Translations under genes and position numbers: made by a program
The notes under the pieces: generated by a model
What the model was told of the DNA's origin: nothing
What the model saw: only the letters and a program-made list of their open reading frames with translations
Database searches by the model: none
Part shown: positions 34,299-56,168 of the stretch, piece after piece
How positions within the stretch are numbered: position 1 is the stretch's first letter
How the letters are laid out: each line of letters starts with the position of its first letter
Origin: Anoplopoma fimbria
Taxonomy: Eukaryota; Chordata; Actinopteri; Perciformes; Anoplopomatidae
Reading direction: 5' to 3'
Assembly (NCBI RefSeq): GCF_027596085.1
Contig: NC_072469.1
Location: forward strand, 19,288,281 to 19,352,280
DNA length: 64,000 nt

Positions 34299-37200
34299 CC
34301 AGATTATTTTATTATATGTTAATTTACTCCTCTCAGTTGTTTAGTAAATTGCCCATGATGACTACTTTTTGTTTATAAAATCTAAGCTTCTGAGGCCTTG
34401 ATATGCTAATTGCATTTCACTCAGGAAGAATCCCAAAAATGCTTAATTTTCTTGATATTTTTTTACCCACTTTTTTGTCTTCATCCTTTTTTTTTATCCT
34501 CCCACCTCTCCTCTCTTCTTCCTACTCACCCTCTAGTCTCCGTTTTGATCCAATTGGTGATTTATTGATTTTGGTAAACTGAGTTGGAAATCAATAGTGG
34601 CTGAGAGGAGAGGATCTCTGTAATGTCTTTACCCCTGGAAGAGGGCAGAGGAGACAGTCAGAGTGAGTGAGGGAAAGGAAGAGGGAAACTGAGGAGAAGA
34701 CAGATAAAAGATAGGACAAAGGACTGAGACGAAGAGAAGTTTTTGGCAGAGAAATTTACGGCAGGTTTATAAGCGAGTGCAAGGCTCGAGAGAGAAAAAG
34801 GAAGTGAAAGCTATATCCTAAGTAACTGAGAGGCCGAGAGGAATGGTGACATTGAGACATATGATCCTAGAGGCAGTACATGCATGTCATCAGACGAACA
34901 TAACTCAAATTCTGAGAGAAAAATCTAGCCTATGTGGCATTCATTTGCATCCACACATACATTCACTCACACATGTATGCATCGTTACAATTCAGAGAAA
35001 TACAGCTATGTTTCAATCAGAAGTTTCCCCCCTACCAACAGGCGGAATATGTCGGCTGATTTGGAAGCAGCTGTTACTGGGTTTTGCTCGTTAGTTTTAC
35101 ATGACATAATGAATACTGAGGAGCAGGGAGTCGGGTGGTAAACACAAGTTTGAAGGCTGCAGGGGCAACAGAACTGCTGATTATTACTATGGCAAGGAGT
35201 ACAAAGAGATATTTAGGCCACCGCTTCACAGGCTAGGGGAGAAGTTTTAGGCAGACATTCTCAGTTCAGACTCGAGATTTATTTTTCATGAGAAAAGGTG
35301 TACTGCTTCAGCTTGTTTTCAGCTTCGGGAGTTATTTTAGTTTGCTCTTAACTTTTTGACAGTAGGGTTTGGTTTAACTTTAGATTTGTAAAGCATACTG
35401 ATCAGTCTTCCAATTGCATGACCTGATTTTATTATGACTTGCCTCCCCATTATCATAGACTTACGATGAAGGCCTGAAGCAATCTGTATCTGTGTGTATG
35501 TGGGTTAGTGTGAGCGTGCATGTCTGCGAACTAATACTTACAGAAACACGCTTAACTTACAGTTCAGACAGACTATCTATAGCATTCATTCAAAACACCT
35601 CATCCAGGGTCTAATTTTCATCCCAGCACAAAGGTAAGCGAATAATATAGTGAGTTAACAAAAGATAGTTCAGCCTTTGACTTGCCCTCAATTAGACTCT
35701 CAGATTGTTCAGCTTGATGAGTCAGAGAGGCCAAGCACATGAAGCTGTCCTAAAGCTCTCTAACCATATTCCATCAGCACTTTCTATGTGACTGTTCTTT
35801 CAGTGTGTAGTTAAATATCCTGAACAATCCATCTTCTTTTATATATATACAGGATGAGGCTTCGTCTAGGCAGCCATCCGCTTCAAATCTGGTGGCCTCG
35901 AGGCACCAATCTGCTGTGTTTTCATTAGCAACAGTTGTTTATCAGTGACCACAGTTTTTGCAGTCTGTAACCAAAGTAATGGTGAAACTACCTCTTAATC
36001 TGACTGTATTAAAATTACTTTGCTCTTCATACACTCATTTTGATAATAGTTTTTATGACAATTGTTTTTAGATTGTTTTAAATTGTCCTTTCTGCATTTT
36101 ATTGTGATGCACGTAGTGAACATATTATAGTGTTTGTTCTGCATGTAAAAAGGTTTAAAGTAGCCGTCCTATATACTACTATGGGTCGTGTGCCACTGTA
36201 GAAACCTTGCTTGGAAAAGATGGTTTAACTATCTGTCAGTTTATATATTTCTCATTTAACGTTTTATTCCCCAATGCGGCTTAATGTTTATTGAGCATAT
36301 CCAATTGGCACATTAAACCAAACTAGGACTTATTAGTATTATATTGAAGCTTGGCTTCCACACATATGCAGGGATATACATACATTATGTACACACACAA
36401 AGTCTAAAGCACAGCGTTTTACTTGACATTGCACAATAATAATAAGCTTTTCTCATTTGTTTATTTTCTCTGCAATAATTTTTTACCCCCAGGTTTTGCA
36501 GCAAGTTCCTCCTTTCTGTGCAGTGACCGTGAGTGTAGATATCGCAGATATTATATATATCTATTAAAACTCCAGATTTAGGGTGTTAATCGGTGGCAGG
36601 AGCTGTGGGGGACAGAAGGCAGCCCATCATCTTCCCCAGCCACTAGGACCAGCTCCAGGGAGCAATGTATTTGCTACCGGGCACAAAGGAAACGGAACAA
36701 AAATAAATTAAATTAAATAAAAAACCTTTATAATAAATACATAACATTAAAGGCTACTTGTGCAGTAATTGCATTTGACTTGGAAGGCCTGTCTGCTTTC
36801 TTCTCCCGTTTACCCTGATTTTAATCCAATAGGCAACACTTAAATTCACATAAATTAAGCGAATATATCCTCTCGGTCCACTAGAAAAAAATAATGCTAT
36901 TCATAGACAGCCCTGACTCTGTAAATGGGAACCAAACAAATTGGATCAGACCGAGCCACTAGGGCTGTACCGATTGTCAGAGAGCAAACAGTTTCTGGTC
37001 ATTTTACCTCACTGAGGAAGTCCAGGCTGGTGGCCACACACAGAAGTAGATATAGAAAGTATATATCTCCCTGCCTGTGAATTTAAACTACACCCTCTCT
37101 TCCCTATTCCTCTTTGTCCACTTGCGGTGTTCTCTAGGCCACGTTTTTGGTTTGAATTGATGCAATCTGCTCTGGTTGATTTTGTACAGTCAAACCTGCA

Positions 37201-40200
37201 CAATACTTGCACAAGAGAGAATGTTCTTGTTAAAATAAGGTTATTGGTAATTTGTTGGTTACAAAGTGTGAGTAGTCTGACCTGTGAAAGTCATCCAGTC
37301 TGCTGAAGAAAAAAAAGAATTACTTAGGTTAGTTGTAGACTGACAGACACTGGGGTGCCAGGTATAAAACAATATACTATACTATACTATATTGTTACAA
37401 TATTTTCATCAGTGTGCAGTACAACGCACTCTTGTGTGCTGTGTTTGGTCAATATATTCATTAACTTCACTCTACCCTTATCTCAAACCAAGACTTCATT
37501 AAAAAAGTATCAATGTTAAGAGTGATGCATGTAACTGGTTCAAAGAGAATGAGACCATATTAACCGTGTGTGTGCAATAATGTGACTAAACCCCAAATTA
37601 TTTTGCACAAGATCTATAGTGTTCTGGTGTTCTGGTGTGTGAATTGTGGGTATGTTTTGACAAAATGAGCTCTGTGATCAAAATCGTGCTTAAGCGATCA
37701 TAAAAAAAACTGTAAGAAAACATTTTTAAACATAACAGAGCTGCCTAATGCTTTTAGATAACATTAATATTAATACCATCGAGGTGTGATGTGAAGACAA
37801 GCGTGCTGATATAAAGCATTTGCTAATTAATGCTTTAATAAACTTAATAAATTGCCTTATTTGCACAAGTGGTTAAGTTTAATGTATTTTGATGACTATG
37901 ATGGGACATTACACAGATCAAGTACCATTCCCAAAGAGTTGAAAGGCTAAATTATGCAGGCAATGCAGTTACTTTCTTGCTTATTTCTATCAACTTGGTT
38001 AGTTTGTCACACGGTTTTGTATGTGCAAAGTTTATGTCAATTAATACAACACTTTTATAGCAATTCCCTTATGCAAGCTTTTCTTTTAAAAACATGTAGC
38101 AACATCTCACTGTGACACATGTCACCGCTCTAGTTTTCATAGACTGAAAAGCCATTTTCCTTGAGAACCATTTTCTGTGAGTTCAGTGGCATTAAAGTAA
38201 CCAGCCAAGAACGTTGCTCTGGATAAAATTGCTCTGCTTCTTCTGATTATGTGGCATTAAAATTCACGTGGCACCTCCTACACCCAAGGTTACAGAGTTA
38301 CAGGATATTATACATTAGATGTCAGAGGAAGGAAAAGGCTTGGCTCTGATCCTCCGTCATCCGATCTTCAACTATGCCCTCTTTCTTAATTCTCTTCTTC
38401 TCCTCTGTTTTCTTTTCTCGGCTTTCCTCCCTCACTTATTTCTTTCATTCTCTCAAATTTCTCAGTTTATCTTCTCTTTTTCTTTTTTTTGCGCCTCATC
38501 CTCCTCTTTCCTCTAACCCCTTTTATCCTCTTTAACCGGGTCGGCCCCTTCCTATTCCTCCCCTCATCTCCTCTCTTCTCCTCTCATCTCCACCCCTCTC
38601 TGCTTCAAGCGTCTGCTTTTAGAAGCAGCCGCCTGAACCCAAAGCCTATTTTACGGGGAGTAGTTTCTCACTCCTGACGCTGCGCTTAGAGAAATTAGTA
38701 AGTGACTGACACGAGACATCCGCAAATTGAATTTCTCAAACACACATATGAATATACACAAGGCCATAAAGTCATGCCCTTTTTCTCTACAGGAACAGGG
38801 GACAAATGGATCCTTCTAATGCAATAGTAGTCAATTATGGGATGTTCCACCCTGAAGCATGCTGATGTTTGATAATTATGAAAAAAATAGCATTCTGTGT
38901 TTTACTTTATTAGTTTTGCGAACACTACTTCCTTACCAATTCTATAACTCTATTGCTCCAAATAGTGTAACAGCATTTCCTTTGTCATAATTTCCCAAAA
39001 TGTCATGTTTTCCCTAACATTTATTTTATGTGTATGAATAAATGACAGTTTCATAGTATTTGCCAGTCTTAAACTTTCTTTTTCCATTACAGTCTACAGG
39101 GTACTATGATGAAAAACCTCTCTGACTTTTTGAAACAAATGCTTCTTACACTCTAGTTGGTTTATTTGGTCACTCCTGTATGTGAAATGTTTCACTTGGA
39201 AGTAAAAAACAAAGAGAATTATTTCCATCACTTACAATGTGAATTAATACTCACAGTATATCTATTAGAAGTAATTAGAATACATACCAAACCTACAACT
39301 TCTACATACTTTCACCTCTTCCTCTTCCTCTTCATCTTAAAGTGCGAGGAATCAGACATTTATCAAAGAGCGTATTTGTCAACTCGTTCTCACTCTCCTC
39401 CTCGGTGTATTTCACCCACGAATGCTTAGTGTGTGTATGCGATGAACCCGATGGCAACAGTGCTAAAGGAATGATTCCTTAAACCGGAAAATCATTTAGT
39501 ACTTTTGCACATCTGGTTCCCTCGTCATGTGTTTTCTGGTTAAATGCATGAAATAAAATATGTGGGTAACTCAAGCTTAGTTTTGTTCTAAGATATAGGA
39601 TAAGTCAGTGAATAACCGTCTCGTAAATGTTAATCGAGTGAACATTAACAACATACTTTTCCTGGCCTTGCGTAGGTGGTTTTGTTTCCGAAGCCTAAAC
39701 TTCCTTGTGAAGATGGAAATTTATTTTGGAAAGACTAAGCTTGTGACGGGCATATATTGACACGCCATCACTGACACGACCAAAACTAAGGCATGAAGGA
39801 TACCTAGAGAGTCATAGAAGCTTACTGCCACTGGCCAAGTGCTTGTTTGTGACGCATTAGTATGAGAATGTGTTGGTATGCGTTCATCATGCACTTTTGT
39901 GAATATGCATACAGTCTTGTGCATATCAACCATGTCAGGTTGGCTACATACTGTGCTCAACTTGTTTGCAGTAAGGTTTGAAACGCATGCATGTTATGTT
40001 CATTTGAATGTGTTCCATGGTGTACTCCAAGGTTGTTGTTGTTTTTTTACAGTCAGGAGAAATAGCTCAAGGAGAAATAGCAGCAGGTGGTTAATAGATA
40101 AGCACCGTTTTTCCTGGTGTGAATTTGGGATATCTACATATTGTGTTTGGCAACAAATTTAGTCTCCCCTGAATATGTTGTAGAATTGCAGCCTCAAAAT

Positions 40201-42001
40201 ATTTGTTCAATTTTTACATCTATGCATTTTGGCCGATATCCAGACTACCTCTTCTGAAAGCAGATACGTCCCGGAAATGTGTTTGGATGAGGACACAAGT
40301 GTTCTTTAGCCTGAGAGCCAGCTGTGCCAGTCAGATGGTGATCAGGTAGTAGAGCGCTGGGGCTATACTTCTACTGTGTATTGTCAGGGAAGCTCTTTGG
40401 GCACGGCAGAGCGGCTGTGATAGTGCCAGCAAGACTGCAGGGGATTATTGCTGCTGTTCCAGATCCTGAGGGGTTATGAGGAATAGAGCATTTGTTTATA
40501 CAACAAATTAAAGCCACACAGCATCGTTCCTTTCAGGAAAATAAATCAAATGTGGTCAGACATGCTTAGGTTGGATTTGAGCTATGGGTGTGTGTGAGTT
40601 TTTGGGAATGTACAGATGTATGGCAGCATCCATGCTTTGTTTGCCAAGTGTTTGTCTCCGTTTGTCCCCACATCATTAATCTTGGTCCGTATCTTCCTCT
40701 GTTTGTCAATGTAGCTGCAATGCAGGATATTGAATGATACAATCATACATTGCTGGTTGTGGCTTTAGAGCAGCAACAAGGGGGAATAAATACTATCATA
40801 AATACTATCAGGATGAATTTCCTCTTAGTCTTATGTAAATTAGTATAGTGCAATGCCCGGGTGAATCTTTACAGTGTTGATCAGAGTGAGACAAAGAAAC
40901 TCCCAGTACAGCTGTTTCTCCGGAGGTATACAGATGGTTAAGTGGTAATATTAAAGACTCGTGAATTTCTCGAGATATCACACATTATCAAGATTAATTT
41001 CATCCAAGACTTATTTATCAAATTAAACGTAACAAGTTTCAGAAGAAACAATAAACCTTCAGTTGTAAAATCTTTGAAATTCTATTTTTAAATGGGCAGT
41101 AGGTGAGCCAACGCAGGTGACAACCAACAAACAAGTAGGACGTTTTTGTATTGTTTAATTGGGAAAAACTCATCAGTGGTTTAGATAAAATAAAAGAGAA
41201 ACCACCCCCTCTTAACTTCCATGCCCTACATGTTGGCTTTAACACCCTTACAACATCCATCCAATCACCCATCCGTCGTTCCATGCATTGCTCAGTTCGT
41301 TCTGCCAAACTGTCAGGAAGCCTGCATTTCCTTTGCATTCATATGCTATCCACAGCACATGCTGTGCTGCCAGCCAGCTGTAGTCTGCTCTGTTTACCAT
41401 CTTCTCTCTACCTTGCCTTCTCTCCTTCTCTTTTTTCACTGTCTGTCGGTCTCTCTCACACCCCCCTGGAAAGACAGCAGACAGGTGTGGCACGAGAAGA
41501 GACAGATGGCAAGGATGACAGGAGACACTTTTGGGGGAGGAAATGAAAATCAAAAGATGTGAAGAAAAAGGATGAATCCAGCACAAACACACGCGCAGGG
41601 ACACACATTTTTCTTTTCTGCTGCTTAGTTTGCTGGCATAACAGCCAGCCACATAAACTACAATTATTGTTGGTGCACACAAACACACACAGTGCATATG
41701 CCCTCTATAATAAGCCTTTTTGATGCTTTGGCCTTGAGGCTAATAGGCATGCTGGAGGGTGTGACAGCTTCTAACATCGCAATGATGGAGATGTCATTGA
41801 GCTGCAGTGTTTTATGTGTGACCTGCGTGCTTGTGGCAAAGATTGAATTCCAGGCTCTGATCTCCTATATATGACAGTGCATGCACACTGTAATAACGCC
41901 TGTAGATGTGCACACTGAAGACAGATTGGTACATGTAAAATACTCACACGCCTACCATATATCCATGGACTTTCCTTTTTGCAAATGATTTAGCATGCAC
42001 A

Positions 42002-42125
<124 letters not shown>

Positions 42126-42658
42126 TTTCTGTCCTAGCCTTGTCCTTGTTTCAGTCAAGGCCCAGTGCTACCTCTGGACGGGCCATTGACTGTTGTATCT
42201 CATAAAGGTATTGTATATAGTAAAACCTATATGTCCTGTACTCTATTGCAGCCTTAGCGCCGGTATAAAGGCTAATGGGCCTTGTGGGTAAGCTCTAAAA
42301 CATGAGGACTGATGGAGGTTTGTGGCTTTAAAAATGACAATAATAGGGCACTGCCTAGGAATGTTGTTCCTATTCAAGGATTATATCATAGTTCAGTCTG
42401 ATGTCTACTTCTACAGAAGGTCGTCTTTTCATGATGTATTTTAAATCGAGGATCAAAGATTCCATTTTTTCTTGTTTATTGTCATCCTCCCACACTCTTT
42501 TACCTCTTCCCCTCTAGTCTGTGAAAGCAAGCTTTGTTTCTGTTCCCTCTCAAATTCTGTTCTGTATTTATTTTATTCCTCTCCACATTGTAGGATTTGT
42601 AATAGTAAAAGAATCCATGTTCATTTTTTTGTGCTTTTGTTTCTTTTGCTGGTTTTAG

Positions 42659-42821
42659 GGTATTTTCTCCAGACGCTGTTCCCACCCTCCCAGCGTACCT
42701 TCCAGGGCTGCATGCAAGCGATCTTGGTGGACGACCAACCCGCCGATTTGCATGCGGTGGAAAAAGGCACTATGGGAGCTTTTGAGAATGTCAGCCTAGA
42801 CATGTGTGCAATCATAGACAG
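42659..42821 (+). CDS. cntnap2: cntnap2 exon e8: end of laminin-G domain 2
   Basis: 163 bp, phase 1 to 2, acceptor GTTTTAG|GG and donor GACAG|GTAAGA. It encodes (G)YFLQTLFPPSQ, RTFQGCMQAILVDDQPADL and ENVSLDMCAIIDR. FQGCMQ and MCAIIDR(C) are CNTNAP2 signatures. The loop between GG and FQGC appears three residues shorter than in human, from memory. Confidence 0.95.
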
Positions 42822-51259
<8,438 letters not shown>

Positions 51260-51325
51260 TAGAGTCTGAAATCACTGTTCTGTGTGTGTGTGTTTGTGTG
51301 TGTGTGCTTTCATCTGGATTGCATC

Positions 51326-51328
<3 letters not shown>

Positions 51329-51419
<91 letters not shown>
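51329..51419 (+). repeat. (TG)n microsatellite
   Basis: About 90 bp of TG, preceded by a shorter TG run at 51282-51306 that begins about 30 bases after the e10 donor. Confidence 0.98.
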
Positions 51420-51528
51420 ACACCTTCATCCATCCTCTGTCCAGCCCCAGTGACCTGTGGGGGAATAAAACTCTCCAGCCCTCCTCATTCACCTCAAACA
51501 GCAACACTCTTGACCTGCTCTGCCTGGG

Positions 51529-51542
51529 GTTTCCATGGCGAC
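51529..51542 (+). promoter_or_regulatory. RFX/X-box-like site
   Basis: GTTTCCATGGCGAC. On the reverse strand it reads GTCGCC-AT-GGAAAC, with one perfect RFX half-site and one single-mismatch half-site. It sits between inverted TG and CA tracts. Confidence 0.35.
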
Positions 51543-51611
51543 ACGGTCACTACCACTGACATCTAACTCTGAAGGATCAGCCACCACAAACACACACAGA
51601 TACACACACAG

Positions 51612-51612
<1 letters not shown>

Positions 51613-51698
<86 letters not shown>
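51613..51698 (+). repeat. (CA)n microsatellite
   Basis: About 86 bp of CA, preceded by imperfect ACACACAGAT units. Confidence 0.98.
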
Positions 51699-51705
<7 letters not shown>

Positions 51706-52417
51706 ACCAAGCACAAGCACATATGAAACTGACCCGTTATGCAAACCAAAGAGTGCTCCAACGGTCCGAGTGACACTTCTGTCATTCACACACACATAAC
51801 GACACATGCACCACCCCAACACCATGCACACACACATATGCGCACACACACACACTCACACAGAGTGGAATAAGTAGGTAGTCTGGAACAGCAGAGCACG
51901 CAGGCAGAGCAAAGGCGAGACTTTTAATGAAATGTCACTGCACTCCGCTGGCTAGCCCCTTAGTCACGCTGAATAGCACACTCACACATACCTCAGAAAT
52001 GTTAAGAGTTTCTCTTCCTCCCACTCATACACACACCTGAGAGACTTCAAATGCACACACACATTCCCCGACTGACAGTGAGAATGAAAACGGGAGATGT
52101 CTGAGTGACTGGCTCATGCTATAACAGCACAGAAGTGTCTATTAAATCCTGCGTTGCATAGCTGTAGCTGAGATTACACGGAAAGAACTTTGGGGCCATG
52201 ACAGCCAAACTGCAGTGTGTGAGTGAATGTGTGCGTGTGTCAGCATGAGGGGTGAATCCATAGTTTGTCTAAATGTATGTAATCTGGATATACCTAAACA
52301 CATATTTTATCTATGTCAATGGTTGTGTTCTCACCCCCTTTGTCACAATGGTTCATTCTTTTAGCTGAAGAATAATTCCTAACATGCTCATGTTTGTGTT
52401 TGTGTTTGTGTGTGTAG

Positions 52418-52533
52418 AGGACAAAGTGTGGACAACAGTTATGAACAACCTTCCACCCAAGATTGCAGTGACTGGCTCCAGTAGAGAGAGACGCACCGTT
52501 TTACAGGTTAACTACAGTGCCTCTATGGACCAG
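52418..52533 (+). CDS. cntnap2: cntnap2 exon e11: fibrinogen-like region
   Basis: 116 bp, phase 1 to 0, acceptor GTGTAG|AG and donor CAG|GTAACA. It encodes (E)DKVWTTVMNNLPP and ends NYSASMDQ. The middle part diverges from human CNTNAP2 while both ends are conserved. A (CA)n tract begins at the fourth intron base. Confidence 0.95.

Positions 52534-52536
<3 letters not shown>

Positions 52537-52624
<88 letters not shown>
52537..52624 (+). repeat. (CA)n microsatellite abutting the e11 donor
   Basis: About 88 bp of AC/CA starting inside the donor region of exon e11 (CAG|GTAACACAC...). Confidence 0.98.
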
Positions 52625-52626
<2 letters not shown>

Positions 52627-53317
52627 ATTATTCATAGAAAGTCTTCTGTTGCAACATTTAAGTTTTATATTTTCTATTATTCAGCTTGAAAAAATAGATA
52701 AAAAGCAGAAAAGAAATGTATGCCTGCCATCAAACACCATTTTCCACAAAATAAAAGTGATGTGTTATTCTGTGACTATCCCTTATACTCGGCCTCACCA
52801 AAATCTTACCATGTCTGGGCTCTAGTAAATAGTATCTTAACTGTTTTTGTGAAATTAGCACAGGTGTGTATGAGTATGCCTACTTGTCAGCCAGACATTG
52901 ACACCTCAGTCTGTACTTTCAAAAAACTGCAGAGAAATCCAACAGAAGTAGATTGTAATTGAGCAAGTTCAATTTTCAATGGCATGTAAATGTATTGGTT
53001 ACAACTAGTCGTTGAGTTCTTTGTAAAGTGTTCCCAGTGCTAACGGAGTGCTCTTGAGAATCTAGTGGAACTCGATTTCTCAGTTTCCCTTTATATAAAT
53101 CAAGTAAACAAGTACACCGGGCAGGAGTTAGCACCCTGACCAGGTTGGGTTGAAGTTGACCATTTCCTCAGCCTGAGAAAGATAATTAAGTGTAGAAATA
53201 GGATGGATTTGTGGTATAGTCTGGTACCCATCTTTTTACAGTCTTTAGCAAGATGGTGACTAATTTCTCCCTATATCTTGTGATGGCTGTAAATACACAG
53301 AATATATGAAGTCTGTA

Positions 53318-53724
53318 ACTATGGTAACATTTATGCTGTCCCTGTTTTGGCAAACCTACACCATCAGCAGCATCATGTACTGATTCAGTCTTACACTCTG
53401 ATTGCCAAAGACTATAAAAAGAATTGAGTCATTTCGCCCTATATCTTGGTCTTCGTCAACAAAGATCTCTTTTGTCATTGTTTATGCTTCTCTGGTAAAC
53501 ACAACATTTAACGTGGTGCTTATCTGTGATTCTTTGAGGAGAAAATCAGTTTTATAGAACTATATTTTAAATCAACTCATTGATTAGTTGACAAAATCAT
53601 ATGAGTGTTAGTCGAATAAGAATTTCTTTGGTCGAAATCTGTCCTAAACTATGTTAACATTTATGCTGTCCATGTTTTAACTAACCTACACCATCAGCAG
53701 CGTCATAAACTGATACAGTCTTAA
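53318..53724. repeat. direct repeat, about 77-bp units 330 bp apart
   Basis: Bases 53318-53394 (ACTATGGTAACATTTATGCT... to ...CAGTCTTA) recur at 53648-53724 with few differences. The shared core is CCTACACCATCAGCAGC. A shorter echo (TTTC.CCCTATATCTTG) occurs upstream of both copies, suggesting an older, longer duplication. Confidence 0.8.
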
Positions 53725-54218
53725 TTCCTTCAAATGCACAATGATAATGTCAGTGTCTCTACCACCTGTCTCCTGTGGTTTTGCTACATACAACTCTGAA
53801 TCTGTTCCCTCACAATAAAAAGTCAATACCTTAATCTTGCTGGTTGCACAGGTTGCACAAAGACACATGTCTGCTTTTTCAAGTCGTTTACACCAACAGC
53901 ATCTGATCACGCTCAGTAAAAAACAAACTGTGTGTGAACTTTACAGGTTTTAATGCTCCAATGAGGAGTGACTGCAGATTAATCCTGCAATATGTATAAA
54001 ACCACAGTTTTTTATGACACGACAGTGTTTGAGCAGCATATCTTTGTAATTTTGTTCTCTCCTAATTTGTATGGATCACTGGTTCCTTTTTCAGCTTCTC
54101 TTAATCAGGGAAAATTAATTAAAACATTACAGTGCACTTTATTTCATTATGCAGCTCAATAATTTGCTTTTACGTGAAATTGTCCTATGAATAAGATAAA
54201 ATGTGCTTTTGTTTCCAG

Positions 54219-54303
54219 GTGACAGCCATCACCACCAGTGCAGAATACTGTGAGCAGCAAATCGCCTACAGCTGTCGCATGTCCAGACTGCTCAACACTC
54301 CAG
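54219..54303 (+). CDS. cntnap2: cntnap2 exon e12: fibrinogen-like region
   Basis: 85 bp, phase 0 to 1, acceptor TTTCCAG|GTG and donor CCAG|GTAAGA. It encodes [19 protein letters not shown] and RMSRLLNTP. The next codon would be completed by G plus the first two bases of an exon beyond the window (Asp in human CNTNAP2). Confidence 0.95.
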
Positions 54304-54479
54304 GTAAGAGCTGAGGAAGGCATCTTTATTCACCACTGACTCAAGCACAAGTACAGTATGTTCTTTTTGTCAAGTGCATGGCACAGTGTATGATATTTCA
54401 AACATGGGAGCACACAACATCCTACAAGTTGTGGATGGAAACCAGCCAGCCTTTAAAAACACAGGACTTTCAATCAGGA

Positions 54480-54720
54480 GACCTGTGTTCGAGAGCTGTG
54501 CTATTAAGTTATTTTGATGTTACGTTTGGGATGTGTTTTACATACGTATGTTGCGTTTTACGTTTTACTTAGTTTACGTTCTTATTTTAGGCCCAACAAT
54601 GATGTTTTCCCTTAACCTAACTTAGTGGTTTTGTCACCTAAACCTGAGCAAGTATTTGTTTAAATTTAAACAACTTTAACTACGTGTTTATTGCTACAGT
54701 TCACTGGGCTACCCAATGCA
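54480..54720 (+). repeat. dispersed teleost repeat fragment
   Basis: The phrases GGAGACCTGTGTTCGAG, TTGCGTTTTACGTTTTACTT, TGATGTTTTCCCTTAACCTA and CACCTAAACCTGAGCAAGT match, from memory, a repeat common in fish genomes. The CCTAAC/CCTAAA portion resembles part of the repeat at 33115-33620. Confidence 0.5.
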
Positions 54721-55244
54721 TATAAAAGTGATGCCAGGTGATGAGTTAGAATGAGAATGTGTTGTATTTTACAAATGTTATTCCCTTCCTCGCATTTGTT
54801 ATTTATGACTTCACAATAGCCTTCCAGGGTACCTTGTTGGGTTTGCCAATAGTCACCTATCTGTATGCTTGATTGTTGCCTTCATCGTGTCATTACCTAG
54901 CACTATAGATGAAAGTACTGAAAAAGACCAATGAAAATGAGTTGTGGCCTGGCTGGGATCATTCTGAATAGATTAACTTGGATAGCATTCGTTTGAATTG
55001 GATTTGTTTGGACTCAGTCAGTTTGGCTGAAAAGTGCTTTAGCAAGGCCTGGCATGGTCTTCCCTGTTTGGTTTGGATTAGTTAGGCTGGCTAGTGAAAT
55101 GGCCAAGATTTGCCCTGGATTAGATACGTTTGATTTGTGCTGTGGTTGGGTTTAGCGGACTTCTAATGGTAAATAGTATTTAGAGAAAATAGAGAGCAAC
55201 AGCTGTGTTTTACTCTTGTTTTGCTCACAGCTTGGTATTCAGTG

Positions 55245-55366
<122 letters not shown>

Positions 55367-56103
55367 ATAGTGTTATTCACAGTGCTGTATTTATTTTCAC
55401 AATGAGAATAACAAGCTCGCTGTCATTGTCAGAACCGATTCTGCCTTTTTCCTCTGTTTCCTTTCTGGCTCTCACACATACACAGTACACACACAAAGAC
55501 CCACCTTAGGGTTAGCTTCATAAAGACAAGACACTTGTGGCAATTAGAGTGAGCGAGATGAAAGAGAAGGCGGTTTTAGGAGGGAGAGAGGATCTTGCGT
55601 ATGTGTGTGTCCGTGGTCCTTGATCTACTGAGTAGGAATAAAGCGATAGGTGGTTAGTAATAGCTGGGTATTAGTGCAGCAGACCAAAACTTTGTCATTA
55701 ACTTCCACTGGCATGAGAGATGCATTGAGAGATGACACCTTCACCTGCAGTGTAGCATACATGCACACAAATACACACACCTCATTAACACACTTTCTTT
55801 TTATACTCAAGCTCAAAAGCTGTTGTGTGAACACGCACACACACACACACACACACACATGCAAACATCCCTCCCACAGCCACACACACAGTCAGTCAGT
55901 CCTTCATTAACTACTTTACTCCTAATGCACTACCTTGCAAGTTAGGGAAATCCAATTACCAGTGTAGAATGACTGAGGTGGTAGGACCGGGAAAATTCAT
56001 TTACCCAAAAATATGCTTCATAAATTAGCTGTCAGCTTTCATCAAATTACACTGTCAACAGTATTTTCTCTGTGAGCCACAGGCACACACACATAAGCAT
56101 GGC

Positions 56104-56105
<2 letters not shown>

Positions 56106-56164
<59 letters not shown>
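56106..56164 (+). repeat. (AC)n microsatellite
   Basis: About 58 bp of AC; a shorter CA run lies at 55837-55858. Confidence 0.97.

Positions 56165-56168
<4 letters not shown>

Larger units (their letters stand above)
52534..54218 (+). other. cntnap2: cntnap2 intron between e11 and e12 (1.7 kb)
   Basis: GT-AG intron, GTAACA to TTTCCAG. It holds (CA)n at 52537 and a 77-bp direct repeat (53318 and 53648). No gene is recognised. Confidence 0.88.

Noticed and set aside
41248..41697. 149-codon open frame on the minus strand
   Set aside because: Composition is low-complexity and no family is recognisable; overlapping open frames on the other strand look equally arbitrary.
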